The position numbers and the translations under genes are program-made. Below are positions 8,747-16,368 of a DNA stretch of 64,000 bases, piece after piece. The stretch is from JAFEDN01 sp963832945 (lineage in GTDB: Bacteria; Pseudomonadota; Gammaproteobacteria; Coxiellales; Coxiellaceae). How positions within the stretch are numbered: position 1 is the first letter of the stretch; each line of letters starts with the position of its first letter. The stretch covers positions 186,001-250,000 of the forward strand of contig CAWHVV010000006.1 in the NCBI GenBank assembly GCA_963832945.1. The letters run 5' to 3'. Under the pieces are notes generated by a model that had not been told where the DNA came from, ran no database searches, and worked only from the letters and a program-made list of their open reading frames with translations.

Positions 8747-9062
8747 AATCTTTTAATTCCTGTTGCAATTCTTCGGTCGAGTAGGTCACTACTGGAATCC
8801 CAAAACTACCAAGCCTTTCTATAAATGCTTCTAGCGAAATATCAGCCAGTTTAGCAGCTTTCTCTAACGAGAGAGCATTCTCCTGGTAAAATTTGATTGC
8901 CAGGGCCTGTTTAAGCCCTAGTTTTAAAAGATCTTCACTAAAGGGGACTGCGATAAAAACCGGTCGGCCATGTTTGGTTATTAATGAAAGTTTTCCTTCC
9001 TCGGCATCATGGATCAATTGTCCGGTATGCTCGCGCAAGTCTCTCACAGTAAAAGTGTCCAT
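8739..9062 (-). CDS. Phd/YefM-UPF0175 fusion antitoxin
   Basis: A 107-aa putative antitoxin with two parts. Residues 1-45 resemble a Phd/YefM DNA-binding domain (TVRDLREHTGQLIHDAEEG, then LITKHGRPVFIAVPF). Residues 48-107 resemble UPF0175 (LGLKQALAIKFYQENALSLEKAAKLA, then GIPVVTYSTEEL). Both families act as antitoxins that bind DNA and neutralise a PIN-type toxin. The start with GAGGAAC in front is preferred over a longer frame beginning 39 bases upstream. The expected toxin gene follows immediately but is only a stub, so this is an orphan antitoxin. It could still act as a regulator or as an anti-addiction factor for related toxins (inference). Confidence 0.82.
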   Translation of the reverse strand: MDTFTVRDLREHTGQLIHDAEEGKLSLITKHGRPVFIAVPFSEDLLKLGLKQALAIKFYQENALSLEKAAKLADISLEAFIERLGSFGIPVVTYSTEELQQELKDFE

Positions 9063-9132
9063 TATTTGTTCCTCATATTGTTCTATCAAATGATAGCACA
9101 ATTTTTGGTAGCTAGATTGGTCAGAATAAAAT

Positions 9133-9237
9133 GGTCAAGTCTCGAATCGTGAAAAATAGGGTTTACGGTATTTTGGATAATTTAATTCTACTCAAAAATA
9201 CCGTAAACCCTATTTTTCACGATTCGAGACCTTGACC
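9133..9237. repeat. Long near-perfect hairpin
   Basis: Two arms of 42-43 bases (9133-9174 and 9195-9237) are reverse complements with only one extra base in the right arm, separated by about 20 bases. Each arm contains AATAGGGTTTACGGTATTTT or its complement. Nothing is encoded. A hairpin this long is far beyond a terminator and looks like an inverted-duplication or foldback element. A third, degraded half-copy lies at 9655-9713. Confidence 0.88.
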
Positions 9238-9345
9238 CTTTTACTCATCTTATTCCAATTTGTGTTATGCCAGCTTAATAACATGGTTTTTTGGGTTACC
9301 TAAATCAATGATCTCACTATTCGATTGGGTTCCTGACATTTAAGC

Positions 9346-9653
9346 AGTCGTGGCAGTTAGCGGTATTCCCGGCCATCCGCCCATTCGCTACGAAGGCGGG
9401 TGACAGAGGCGGGCTTGGCCAGCGCGCGGAGCGAGCGGGCGGTATCTGCTCAAAGAGCGAAAATATGATTTAGGAATAATTTCCAAAAGTATTTATATTC
9501 GCACACGCGAGTGAGCACGGTGGCCAAGCCCGCCTCTGGCAGGCCCCGCCAGTGAGGACTTGCGAGCCAGATGGGCGGATGCCGGGAATACCGCGGAGGT
9601 GGATTACAGTCAACCAGCTAACACTGATGATTGACTAATTTTTAATCCGATAG
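9346..9653 (-). repeat. ~300-bp palindromic element, copy B (inverted)
   Basis: Reverse-complement partner of copy A (7985-8286). The shared core runs from GTCGTGGCAGTTAGCGG at its left to the CCGATAG end at its right. Differences are mainly in the central AT-rich part (AGCGAAAATATGATTTAGG here). Together A and B form inverted repeats around a 1.06-kb segment holding the 68-aa gene, the orphan antitoxin, the toxin remnant and the hairpin. The whole gene-free stretch 9063-9756 is explained by the hairpin, this copy and the third half-hairpin. Confidence 0.85.
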
Positions 9654-9654
9654 T

Positions 9655-9713
9655 GAGTAGAATTAAATTATCCAAAATATATAAACCCTATTTTCACAAT
9701 TCGAGACTTGACC
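9655..9713 (-). repeat. Degraded half-copy of the hairpin element
   Basis: Matches the reverse complement of the left arm plus loop of the 9133-9237 hairpin: GAGTAGAATTAAATTATCC, then ATAAACCCTATTTTCAC, then ATTCGAGACTTGACC, with a few substitutions and one missing base. It directly abuts copy B of the ~300-bp element, so the two repeat types have been rearranged together. Confidence 0.75.
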
Positions 9714-9756
9714 CCTTGAAATTGACTATTTTAGCGTTTGACGATAAAATGGTCGG

Positions 9757-10986
9757 ATGGATAAGAAACGTTATTTAGCCCCAATGGTTGAGGAAATCTG
9801 TTTTTCATCAGGAAAAATGGCCTTTGTTTCCGGACCGCGCCAGGCCGGAAAAACGACTATGGCTAAACAATTACTAAAGCAGCGTGGTGCGGGCCACTAT
9901 TATAATTGGGATGAATTAAAGTTCAGACGTCTGTGGGTAAAAGACCCTTCACAGATTATTTCAGAATCAAATGGGCACATGAAGCCGTTGATTATTTTAG
10001 ATGAAATTCATAAAGCCAAAATGTGGAAAAGATCATTAAAAGGATTATATGATACTCTGGAAACTCCGTGCGATATTTTAGTAACAGGCAGCGCAAGGTT
10101 GAACGTTTATCGCAAAGGCAGTGACAGTTTAATGGGACGTTATTATCATTTTCGTTTACATCCTTTCTCATTGGGTGAAATGTTTCAGAATCAAAAATGG
10201 ACTTCCGCAGAAGAATTGTTAATAGCCTTATCGACCCGTTCAAAGCCGGCCACTTCTCAGTCTCGCGAATATTTACAACAATTATATGAATTTGGACCTT
10301 TTCCAGAACCATTATTTGCCGGTTCAAAACGTATTTTAAGCTTGTGGCAAAAAAATCGTGTCGAAAAAATTATTAGAGAAGATTTACGCGATTTAAGCCG
10401 ATTGCCGGAACTCAGCCAGATCGAAATGCTTGCTGCATTATTGCCAGAACGAACCGCTCAACCATTCAGTACCCGTTCGCTCAGTGAAGATTTGGAAGTT
10501 TCTTATACCACTATTAAACGATGGATGAATTATCTAAAAGAACTCTACTACTGTTTCGAATTAAAGCCCTACTTCAAATCTCTGCCAAGATCCATTAAAA
10601 AAGAAGGCAAATTATATTTATGGGATTGGAGTGAAATCGAAAATGAGGGAGCGCGGTTTGAAAATTTAATCGCCGGTCATTTATTGAAATATTGTCATTA
10701 TCTTTCAGATGCCGGTTTTGGAACTTTTGAGCTATATTATTTGAAAAATAAAGATAAAAAAGAGATTGATTTTTTGATTGTAAAAAACAAAAAACCCTGG
10801 TTGCCGATAGAGGCCAAACTAAATAACGATGACCCGAGTGAAAATTGGCATGCTTTTGCCTTCTATCTGGGGTGTCCTTACCTCATTCAAGTTACTAAAA
10901 GATCGGGAATATTTAAATTAATCCAACAAAAAGAAACACAGATTCTATTGATCAGCGCGGATGAATTTCTAAATTATCTAATTTAA
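9757..10986 (+). CDS. AAA_14/DUF4143 family ATPase
   Basis: A 409-aa P-loop ATPase of the type pairing an N-terminal AAA domain with a C-terminal DUF4143 region. Walker A is GPRQAGKTT at 26-34, Walker B LIILDEIH at 78-85, and a sensor-like VTGSARL lies near 110. The C-terminal half contains the conserved GxxFENLIAGHLLK segment and a nuclease-like E-I-D-F-L-I...P-I-E-A-K pattern (KEIDFLIVKNKKPWLPIEAK) that resembles a PD-(D/E)xK core. The cellular role of this widespread family is not established; members are often horizontally transferred. It stands alone, and its end overlaps the end of the convergent sugar transporter gene by 9 bases. Confidence 0.85.
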   Translation: MDKKRYLAPMVEEICFSSGKMAFVSGPRQAGKTTMAKQLLKQRGAGHYYNWDELKFRRLWVKDPSQIISESNGHMKPLIILDEIHKAKMWKRSLKGLYDTLETPCDILVTGSARLNVYRKGSDSLMGRYYHFRLHPFSLGEMFQNQKWTSAEELLIALSTRSKPATSQSREYLQQLYEFGPFPEPLFAGSKRILSLWQKNRVEKIIREDLRDLSRLPELSQIEMLAALLPERTAQPFSTRSLSEDLEVSYTTIKRWMNYLKELYYCFELKPYFKSLPRSIKKEGKLYLWDWSEIENEGARFENLIAGHLLKYCHYLSDAGFGTFELYYLKNKDKKEIDFLIVKNKKPWLPIEAKLNNDDPSENWHAFAFYLGCPYLIQVTKRSGIFKLIQQKETQILLISADEFLNYLI

Positions 10987-12351
10987 TAGGGGTCTTTCAC
11001 CAAGTTGGCTGGCTCTTTTTCCGGCGTAGAGATTGGCTTCAATGTCTTCCAGAGTGCAGCCTTTGGTTTCGGGTACCCAAAAATAAACAAAAATAATTGA
11101 AAAAATGCTGACGACGAAATAAATGAAAAAAGTGCCGCTGGGGCCGAGCACTTCAATTAAACTGAGAAAAGTGATGGCGACCACCCAGTTGGAACCCCAA
11201 TTCACACACGTGGCCAGGCTCGCGCCCAAACCCCGAACTTTCAATGGAAAAATTTCGGCGATGACCAGCCACATGATTGGCCCAAGACTAATAGCAAAAC
11301 CACCGATGAAAACCAGCATGCTGATCAGGGTCATCCATTTAAGCGCACCGGTTTGATCGTGCGCCTGGAATGACCAGCTCAATAACCCCAGGCTCAATGA
11401 CATGGCGGTTAAACCGGTAAAGAGCAAAAACCGGCGGCCCAGAGAATCCACCAACGGTAAGGCGATAACCGTAAATAATACAAAAGCGACGCCGATAATC
11501 AGAGTGGTGGAGATGGCGGAACTGGCGGAATTAAATCCGGCCATCTGAAAAATGGTGGGCGCATAATAAATAATGGTATTAATTCCCGTTATTTGCTGCA
11601 GTAACGCTAATCCGCCGGCGATCCATAATGTCGGGCGGATGGCTTTGGAAAATAATAGCCGCCAGTCGCCTTTTTGTTGTGACAGACTGGCCTTGATTAT
11701 TTCAAGTTGTTCGCGAGAGGCAGCGCTTTCGCCGTGAATTTTATGCAGAGCTTTCAGGGCGTCGGCTTCGCGGCCCCGTGACATTAACCAGCGCGGGCTG
11801 TACGGTAAGAAAATCATGCCAAATAACAGCGCGAAAGCAGGTGCAATGCCAATGCCGAGCATCCAGCGCCAGGCGTGTAAATCGGCAAAAATCGCATCGA
11901 TGATATACGACAGCAGAATGCCCAAAGTGATGGCGAGTTGATTCAGTGAAACCAGTGCGCCGCGATATTTTGCCGGGGCAATTTCGGAAATATACAATGG
12001 CGCAATATAAGAAGCGATGCCGATAGCGGTACCCACTATCACCCGACTGAAAATAATGCTGGCAATATTGGGCGCGAGACTGCTGCCTAACGTACCGGCA
12101 ATAAAAATAATCGCATCAGCGATGAGCAAGTGTTTGCGGCCAAAACGGTCGGTCAGACGTCCGCTGATCGCGGCGCCGATTAAAGCGCCCAGCAAAACCG
12201 CGGAAACGACCAAACCATTCATTGCCGCGGAAAGATGGAATTCATCTTTGATGAACAGGATAGCGCCGGAAATAACGCCGGTGTCGTAGCCAAATAGAAT
12301 CCCTGACAGAGCGGCGATCATGGCGACGATGATGTAAAAGTGATTTTTCAT
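10978..12351 (-). CDS. MFS sugar porter (galactose/xylose/arabinose-proton symporter type)
   Basis: A 457-aa, 12-segment major facilitator of the sugar porter family, which imports a sugar with H+. Signatures are GYDTGVISGA in helix 1, GRLTDRFGRK in loop 2-3, the R-x-x-x-G-x-x helix 4 (SRVIVGTAIGIAS), LPYSPRWLMSRGR before the central loop, QQITGINTIIYYAP in helix 7 and the C-terminal VPETKG motif. The start chosen overlaps the gph stop as ATGA, the usual sign of translational coupling; a longer frame would add 23 residues inside gph. The substrate cannot be read from sequence. D-xylose is attractive because xylA and xylB lie within 10 kb, but the gene is in another operon. Confidence 0.93.
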   Translation of the reverse strand: MKNHFYIIVAMIAALSGILFGYDTGVISGAILFIKDEFHLSAAMNGLVVSAVLLGALIGAAISGRLTDRFGRKHLLIADAIIFIAGTLGSSLAPNIASIIFSRVIVGTAIGIASYIAPLYISEIAPAKYRGALVSLNQLAITLGILLSYIIDAIFADLHAWRWMLGIGIAPAFALLFGMIFLPYSPRWLMSRGREADALKALHKIHGESAASREQLEIIKASLSQQKGDWRLLFSKAIRPTLWIAGGLALLQQITGINTIIYYAPTIFQMAGFNSASSAISTTLIIGVAFVLFTVIALPLVDSLGRRFLLFTGLTAMSLSLGLLSWSFQAHDQTGALKWMTLISMLVFIGGFAISLGPIMWLVIAEIFPLKVRGLGASLATCVNWGSNWVVAITFLSLIEVLGPSGTFFIYFVVSIFSIIFVYFWVPETKGCTLEDIEANLYAGKRASQLGERPLLN

Positions 12352-13028
12352 GGGGAGCTCCGTTTTGAAAGTATTGATAGCAAATGTCCGGGAGTGGCTG
12401 CGAAATAATCCGCAGGCCATGCATTGATATCACAGTGAGAAGGATTATACCCGTATTTCGCAGCAATACTCAGCATACCCGCGGCGCGTGCAGCGTGAAT
12501 ATCATCCAGCGTATCTCCAACATAAACACAGTGTCTGGGAGTCACATGAATGAGTTGACAGGCGTGTAATAAAGGGGCCGGATGAGGTTTGGGAGTGGCG
12601 AGAGTATCTCCGCTAATGGAACAACAACTGCGTGATGACAATCCAAAATGCTTCATTAATGGCTTGGTTAGAAATTCCGGCTTGTTGGTGACAATGCCCC
12701 AGGGAATTTTTTCCTGCTCCAGGTAACGCAACACATTATCAATGCCGTCAAATAGTTGAGTCTCTCTGGTTAGCTGTTGCTGGTAACGATTTAAAAATGC
12801 CTTTTTAATGGCGGCAAAATCCGGATGAGCAGTATTAATGCGAAAACTCTCGCAGACCATCATGACGGCTCCCCCATGCACCCATTCGCGAAATTCAGGG
12901 AGGGGAATTGCCGGACGCTGATATTCACACAGAATTTCATTACAGGCAGCCGCCAAATCCGGCGCGGTATCGAGCACAGTTCCATCGAGATCGAAAAATA
13001 CTGCCTCAATGGAGTGATTCAGTTTCAT
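12348..13028 (-). CDS. HAD phosphatase, phosphoglycolate phosphatase or MupP-like
   Basis: A 226-aa HAD-superfamily subclass I phosphatase. Motif I is FFDLDGTVLD with nucleophile Asp13 and acid Asp15; motif II is GIVTNKP, motif III the Lys of TPKPHP, and motif IV VGDTLDD. Family members hydrolyse 2-phosphoglycolate, and a close paralogue, MupP of Pseudomonas, hydrolyses N-acetylmuramate 6-phosphate in cell wall recycling. Pseudomonas mupP sits next to ubiG, and here too the gene follows ubiG with a 4-base ATGA overlap, so MupP is a serious alternative. Sequence alone does not decide. The downstream sugar transporter starts in its stop codon. Confidence 0.9.
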   Translation of the reverse strand: MKLNHSIEAVFFDLDGTVLDTAPDLAAACNEILCEYQRPAIPLPEFREWVHGGAVMMVCESFRINTAHPDFAAIKKAFLNRYQQQLTRETQLFDGIDNVLRYLEQEKIPWGIVTNKPEFLTKPLMKHFGLSSRSCCSISGDTLATPKPHPAPLLHACQLIHVTPRHCVYVGDTLDDIHAARAAGMLSIAAKYGYNPSHCDINAWPADYFAATPGHLLSILSKRSSP

Positions 13029-13732
13029 GGACCTCCATCGCCACGGCGCTGAAAATGCGCCATATAATTGACGGAAATATCTTTGCTGAGAGAAAATTTG
13101 TCAATCAGCGGATTATAGACAATCCCCTGAAATCCCTTTAAAACCAGGCCTGATCTGGACGCCCACAGGGTTAATTCGGAAGGCCGGATAAATTGCGCGT
13201 ATTGATGCGTGCCTTTTGGCAGTAGTCGCAGTAAATATTCCGCGCCGATAATCGCTTTTAAAAAAGATTGCAGGTTGCGGTTTAATGTCGCAAAAAACAC
13301 GGCGCCTCCCGGTTTTACCAGAGCCGCGCATTCCTGCACAAGCTGCTCGGGCTCGGGAACGTGTTCTAATAATTCCATGCAGGTCACCATATCAAAGGCC
13401 GCAGGATGCGATTTACAGAAAGCGTCGCTATCAATAAAGTGGTAGTCAATCGTCAGTTCCTGTTCCTGTGCATGTTGCCGGGCCAGTTTAATGAGTTGCT
13501 CACTGAGATCAATGCCGGTCACCAAAGCTTCGCGCCCGGCCATGGCTTCGCTCAACAGTCCGCCACCGCAACCAATATCCAGCACTTTTTTCTGCTGAAG
13601 AGTAACCTGGTTTTGAATGACTTGCAGGCGCAGAGGATTTAATTGATGCAGTGGTTTCATGGCCCCGAGAGGATTCCACCAGTCATTCGCCAGGGCGTCG
13701 AATTTTGCAATTTCAGCGGGATCTGCCGGCAT
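13025..13732 (-). CDS. ubiG: Ubiquinone biosynthesis O-methyltransferase
   Basis: SAM-dependent methyltransferase that performs both O-methylations in ubiquinone biosynthesis. It is 235 aa (E. coli UbiG 240), begins with the family-typical N-terminus EIAKFDALANDWWNPLG followed by LHQLNPLR, and has the SAM-binding motif VLDIGCGGGLLSE at 50-62, acidic GIDLS, and VTCMELLEHV. The C-terminal part (YAQFIRPSEL, then GIVYNPL and VNYMAHFQR) is also typical. It starts 1 base after the CDF stop and overlaps gph by 4 bases, so it is an internal operon gene. Confidence 0.96.
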   Translation of the reverse strand: MPADPAEIAKFDALANDWWNPLGAMKPLHQLNPLRLQVIQNQVTLQQKKVLDIGCGGGLLSEAMAGREALVTGIDLSEQLIKLARQHAQEQELTIDYHFIDSDAFCKSHPAAFDMVTCMELLEHVPEPEQLVQECAALVKPGGAVFFATLNRNLQSFLKAIIGAEYLLRLLPKGTHQYAQFIRPSELTLWASRSGLVLKGFQGIVYNPLIDKFSLSKDISVNYMAHFQRRGDGGP

Positions 13733-13733
13733 T

Positions 13734-14666
13734 TCAGGGCTCCTTGCAGGGTTGACAGTCGATAATATCAGGCTCAGGCTGTAGAGTAACGTGTTCGATA
13801 CGATATTTTTCCTTAAGAAATTTTCGTAATTCAGTCAGGATTGTTTGCCAGCTACTGAGTTCATGGATATCCACATGCGCGGATAACGCCACAATTCCGG
13901 AGGAGAGCGTCCAGATGTGCAGATCGTGAATGGCTTTGACGCCCTGCAATTTCAGCATCTCTTGCGAAACATTTTTTAAATCAATGTGGCCGGGGACTCC
14001 TTCCATGAGTATCAGCAGCGAATCACGGATTAAAGACAAACTGGAAAACAGAATTAAAACACCGACCAGTATCGATAAAATCGGGTCGATGAGCATCCAT
14101 TGAGTAAAATAAATGACTGCTCCGGCAATGAGTACGGCAACGGCGCTGAGCATATCACCCATCACGTGCAGAAGAGCCGCCCGAATATTCAAGGTGCGTT
14201 CGCCTCGCGCCAGCAGCCAGGCCACCAGCACGTTAATAATGATGCCCACCAGGGCAATGAGCATGACGGCGCCGCCGTGAACATGAGAGGGTGAGTGCAG
14301 TCGATGAACGGCGGTAATAATCACTGCCAGCGCTATCACCAGCATGATTAAACTGCTAAATCCGGCAGCGACCACTTCGGCCCGGCCAAGACCATAGCTG
14401 TGTTTATGAGAAGGCGGTTTAAGCGCCAGCCAGCCGGCGAATAAGGCTATTGCGAGAGCAATACCGTCGGAAACCATATGTCCGGCGTCTCCCAGCAGGG
14501 ACAACGATCCGGACCACCAGCCGCCGAGGGCTTCAATCAGTGCGAACAGGAAAATGATGGCAATGGCAAACGCGAGAATACGATGAGTGTGATGTGGGCT
14601 GTGCCTGTGTGCGCCATGAGCGTGGTGATGATGGCCGTGTCCGTGTCCATGGTGTGAGTGGTTCAT
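13734..14666 (-). CDS. Cation diffusion facilitator, zinc type (ZitB/CzcD-like)
   Basis: Exports divalent metal, most likely Zn2+ or Cd2+, across the inner membrane in exchange for protons. The protein is 310 aa with a very His-rich cytoplasmic N-terminus (first 28 residues), six membrane helices and a C-terminal metallochaperone-like domain. The transport site is read from HMVSD in helix 2 and HVMGD in helix 5. HxxxD in both helices is the zinc/cadmium type, as opposed to the DxxxD of Mn or Fe exporters. The gene sits 2 bases after sohB and 1 base before ubiG. Nothing in the neighbourhood suggests a metal-responsive regulator. Confidence 0.94.
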   Translation of the reverse strand: MNHSHHGHGHGHHHHAHGAHRHSPHHTHRILAFAIAIIFLFALIEALGGWWSGSLSLLGDAGHMVSDGIALAIALFAGWLALKPPSHKHSYGLGRAEVVAAGFSSLIMLVIALAVIITAVHRLHSPSHVHGGAVMLIALVGIIINVLVAWLLARGERTLNIRAALLHVMGDMLSAVAVLIAGAVIYFTQWMLIDPILSILVGVLILFSSLSLIRDSLLILMEGVPGHIDLKNVSQEMLKLQGVKAIHDLHIWTLSSGIVALSAHVDIHELSSWQTILTELRKFLKEKYRIEHVTLQPEPDIIDCQPCKEP

Positions 14667-14668
14667 GG

Positions 14669-15673
14669 TTAATAACTTGCCTGTTGCAGACGCCAGAATT
14701 TGTTGATCAGAATATTCGCCGTAGCGCTGATCCGTTGAGTGAATGTTTTCCTCTGCTCGTATTTAACCTGATAAATATCATGAGTGGCTCTTGCCGCCAG
14801 CAGAAAATTATCGCTCGTCATAATTTCATCGAGTAAATTGAGTTCCAGTGCCTGGGTTGCAAACCAATGCTCACCGGTGGCGACCTGATTTATATTTATT
14901 TTTGGCCGGTATCTTTCAATAAAATTTTTAAACAGCTCATGAGCATCATTAATTTCTTCCTGTAATTTTTGTCTTCCTTCGGGCGTGTTTTCACCGAATA
15001 AAGTTAAGGTTCGTTTAAATTGTCCGGCATAAATTTGTTCGAATTGTATGTCCTTTTTCTTCAGCCATTCATGGAAATTCGGTAATTGTGCTATAACGCC
15101 TATTGAACCGACGATGGCAAAGGGCGCGGCAATGATATGGTCCGCCACGCAGGCCATCATGTAACCGCCGCTGGCGGCCATTTTATCCACCGAAACGGTG
15201 AGTTTTATTTTTTCGTCTTTTAATCGCTGAATTTGCGCGGCGGCTAATCCATAAGCATTGACCAGGCCGCCGGGACTGTCCACGCAAAGCAGCACTTCGT
15301 CGCCAGGTTTTTTACTTAATATAATAGCGGTAATTTCTTCGCGCAGAGAATTAACTGAAGAAGCTTTGATGTCTCCCTGAAAATCCACCAAAAATAAACG
15401 ATCTCGGGAGTTTTTATGCTTTGATTGGGAACGCGCTTTTTTTTGCGCTTTTTGATAGAGTTTTTTTTCAAATTTAGTTTGCGTGGTATGATTGACGATT
15501 TCCTCATAATCCTTGTATTTATCATTCATATTTTGAATAGTTAATTTACCGGCTTTCTCTTTCTTTCTGGTTACACTGGCAATCCAAAAAATACCGCCTG
15601 CGGCCACCAGGATAGCGATGACAAGGGTAATGGCTTTGGCGAGAAACAGGCCGTATTCACTTAAAAAATGCAT
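14669..15673 (-). CDS. sohB: SohB-like inner membrane S49 peptidase
   Basis: A membrane-anchored serine peptidase of the SohB/SppA family with a periplasmic catalytic domain, thought to trim signal peptides or membrane protein fragments. From the chosen ATG it has 334 residues: one N-terminal membrane helix (about 8-34), a charged coiled stretch (40-90) and the S49 domain. The catalytic Ser168 lies in MAASGGYMMA and Lys220 in AGQFKRTLT, giving the Ser-Lys dyad of SohB. The ATG follows GGAGATAACAAT at good spacing; a 12-codon longer frame lacks such a site. It is the first gene of the sohB-to-sugar-porter operon. Confidence 0.93.
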   Translation of the reverse strand: MHFLSEYGLFLAKAITLVIAILVAAGGIFWIASVTRKKEKAGKLTIQNMNDKYKDYEEIVNHTTQTKFEKKLYQKAQKKARSQSKHKNSRDRLFLVDFQGDIKASSVNSLREEITAIILSKKPGDEVLLCVDSPGGLVNAYGLAAAQIQRLKDEKIKLTVSVDKMAASGGYMMACVADHIIAAPFAIVGSIGVIAQLPNFHEWLKKKDIQFEQIYAGQFKRTLTLFGENTPEGRQKLQEEINDAHELFKNFIERYRPKININQVATGEHWFATQALELNLLDEIMTSDNFLLAARATHDIYQVKYEQRKTFTQRISATANILINKFWRLQQASY

Positions 15674-15880
15674 ATTGTTATCTCCAGGAATGTCAGCATA
15701 TTTTAACACCCGCGCCGGCTTTGTGTATAGTCGTTTTTATGTTGCAAACATTCTTAAAAATCATTAAGATAATAATCTGATAAATTTTCCCTGGGGAAAT
15801 ATCAAACTATGGTCAAGACAGTTCTGGAATTCCGGAATTATCTTGATCTTTTAATATACAAATTTAGAAGGAGTTTTTTC

Positions 15881-16303
15881 ATGAAATTAAGAAAATTATC
15901 TGCTTACGGTATCGCTGCAATAGCTGCGGCCAGTTTTGCGATGGTTTCCACGACAGCCTTGGCGACTACTCATAAAACGAAAACTGTAAAATGTTACAAA
16001 GACCAAAAAGTAACGACGGCTTCCAGCAAATCTGCTTGCGAAAAATCAGGCGGTACGACTACAAAGCCTAAGGCTTCTAAAACGCCTGCTGCTCCTGCAA
16101 CTCCGGGTACTTCTGCGGCGCCTGGAACTTCAGCGGCTCCCGGTACTTCTAATACACCTGCAAATCAACCCAATGCGCCCAAAACCAGCGATGCTGGCGC
16201 TGGCGCGCCTCAGGCAAACGCTGCTGATCAATCGGCTGCTGATCAGGCTGCTGCCTCACAGCAAACCGCTGCGGTTACCACCAGCGATGGTCAAAATCAA
16301 TAA
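15881..16303 (+). CDS. Small secreted Ala/Pro/Thr-rich protein
   Basis: I do not recognise the family. From the ATG behind AGAAGGAG the protein has 140 residues: a signal peptide (MKLRKLSAYGIAAIAAASFAM followed by ALA-T), a short Lys/Cys region with two cysteines (CYKDQK and SACEKSG), then a low-complexity tail with the tandem unit PGTSAA repeated three times and Ala/Gln-rich sequence to the end. The upstream part of the frame, 24 codons before this ATG, has no ribosome binding site. A strong terminator follows 20 bases after the stop, so it is a single-gene unit, probably well expressed. The location is periplasmic or exported. Confidence 0.8.
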   Translation: MKLRKLSAYGIAAIAAASFAMVSTTALATTHKTKTVKCYKDQKVTTASSKSACEKSGGTTTKPKASKTPAAPATPGTSAAPGTSAAPGTSNTPANQPNAPKTSDAGAGAPQANAADQSAADQAAASQQTAAVTTSDGQNQ

Positions 16304-16321
16304 TTGATTTATGATCCGATT

Positions 16322-16360
16322 AAAAAGCCCGGCACGTTCAGCGTTGCCGGGCTTTTTTTT
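16322..16360 (+). terminator. Rho-independent terminator
   Basis: A G+C-rich stem (AAGCCCGGCA paired with TGCCGGGCTT) with a short loop is followed by eight T. It ends the small secreted-protein gene. The following gene begins 9 bases after the T run, so its promoter must overlap this region or read-through must supply it. Confidence 0.92.
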
Positions 16361-16368
16361 CAACATTC

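Noticed and set aside
9757..10986. The AAA/DUF4143 gene as a transposase of the neighbouring repeats
   Set aside because: It has an ATPase and DUF4143 architecture, no DDE or tyrosine transposase motif, and lies outside the inverted copies.
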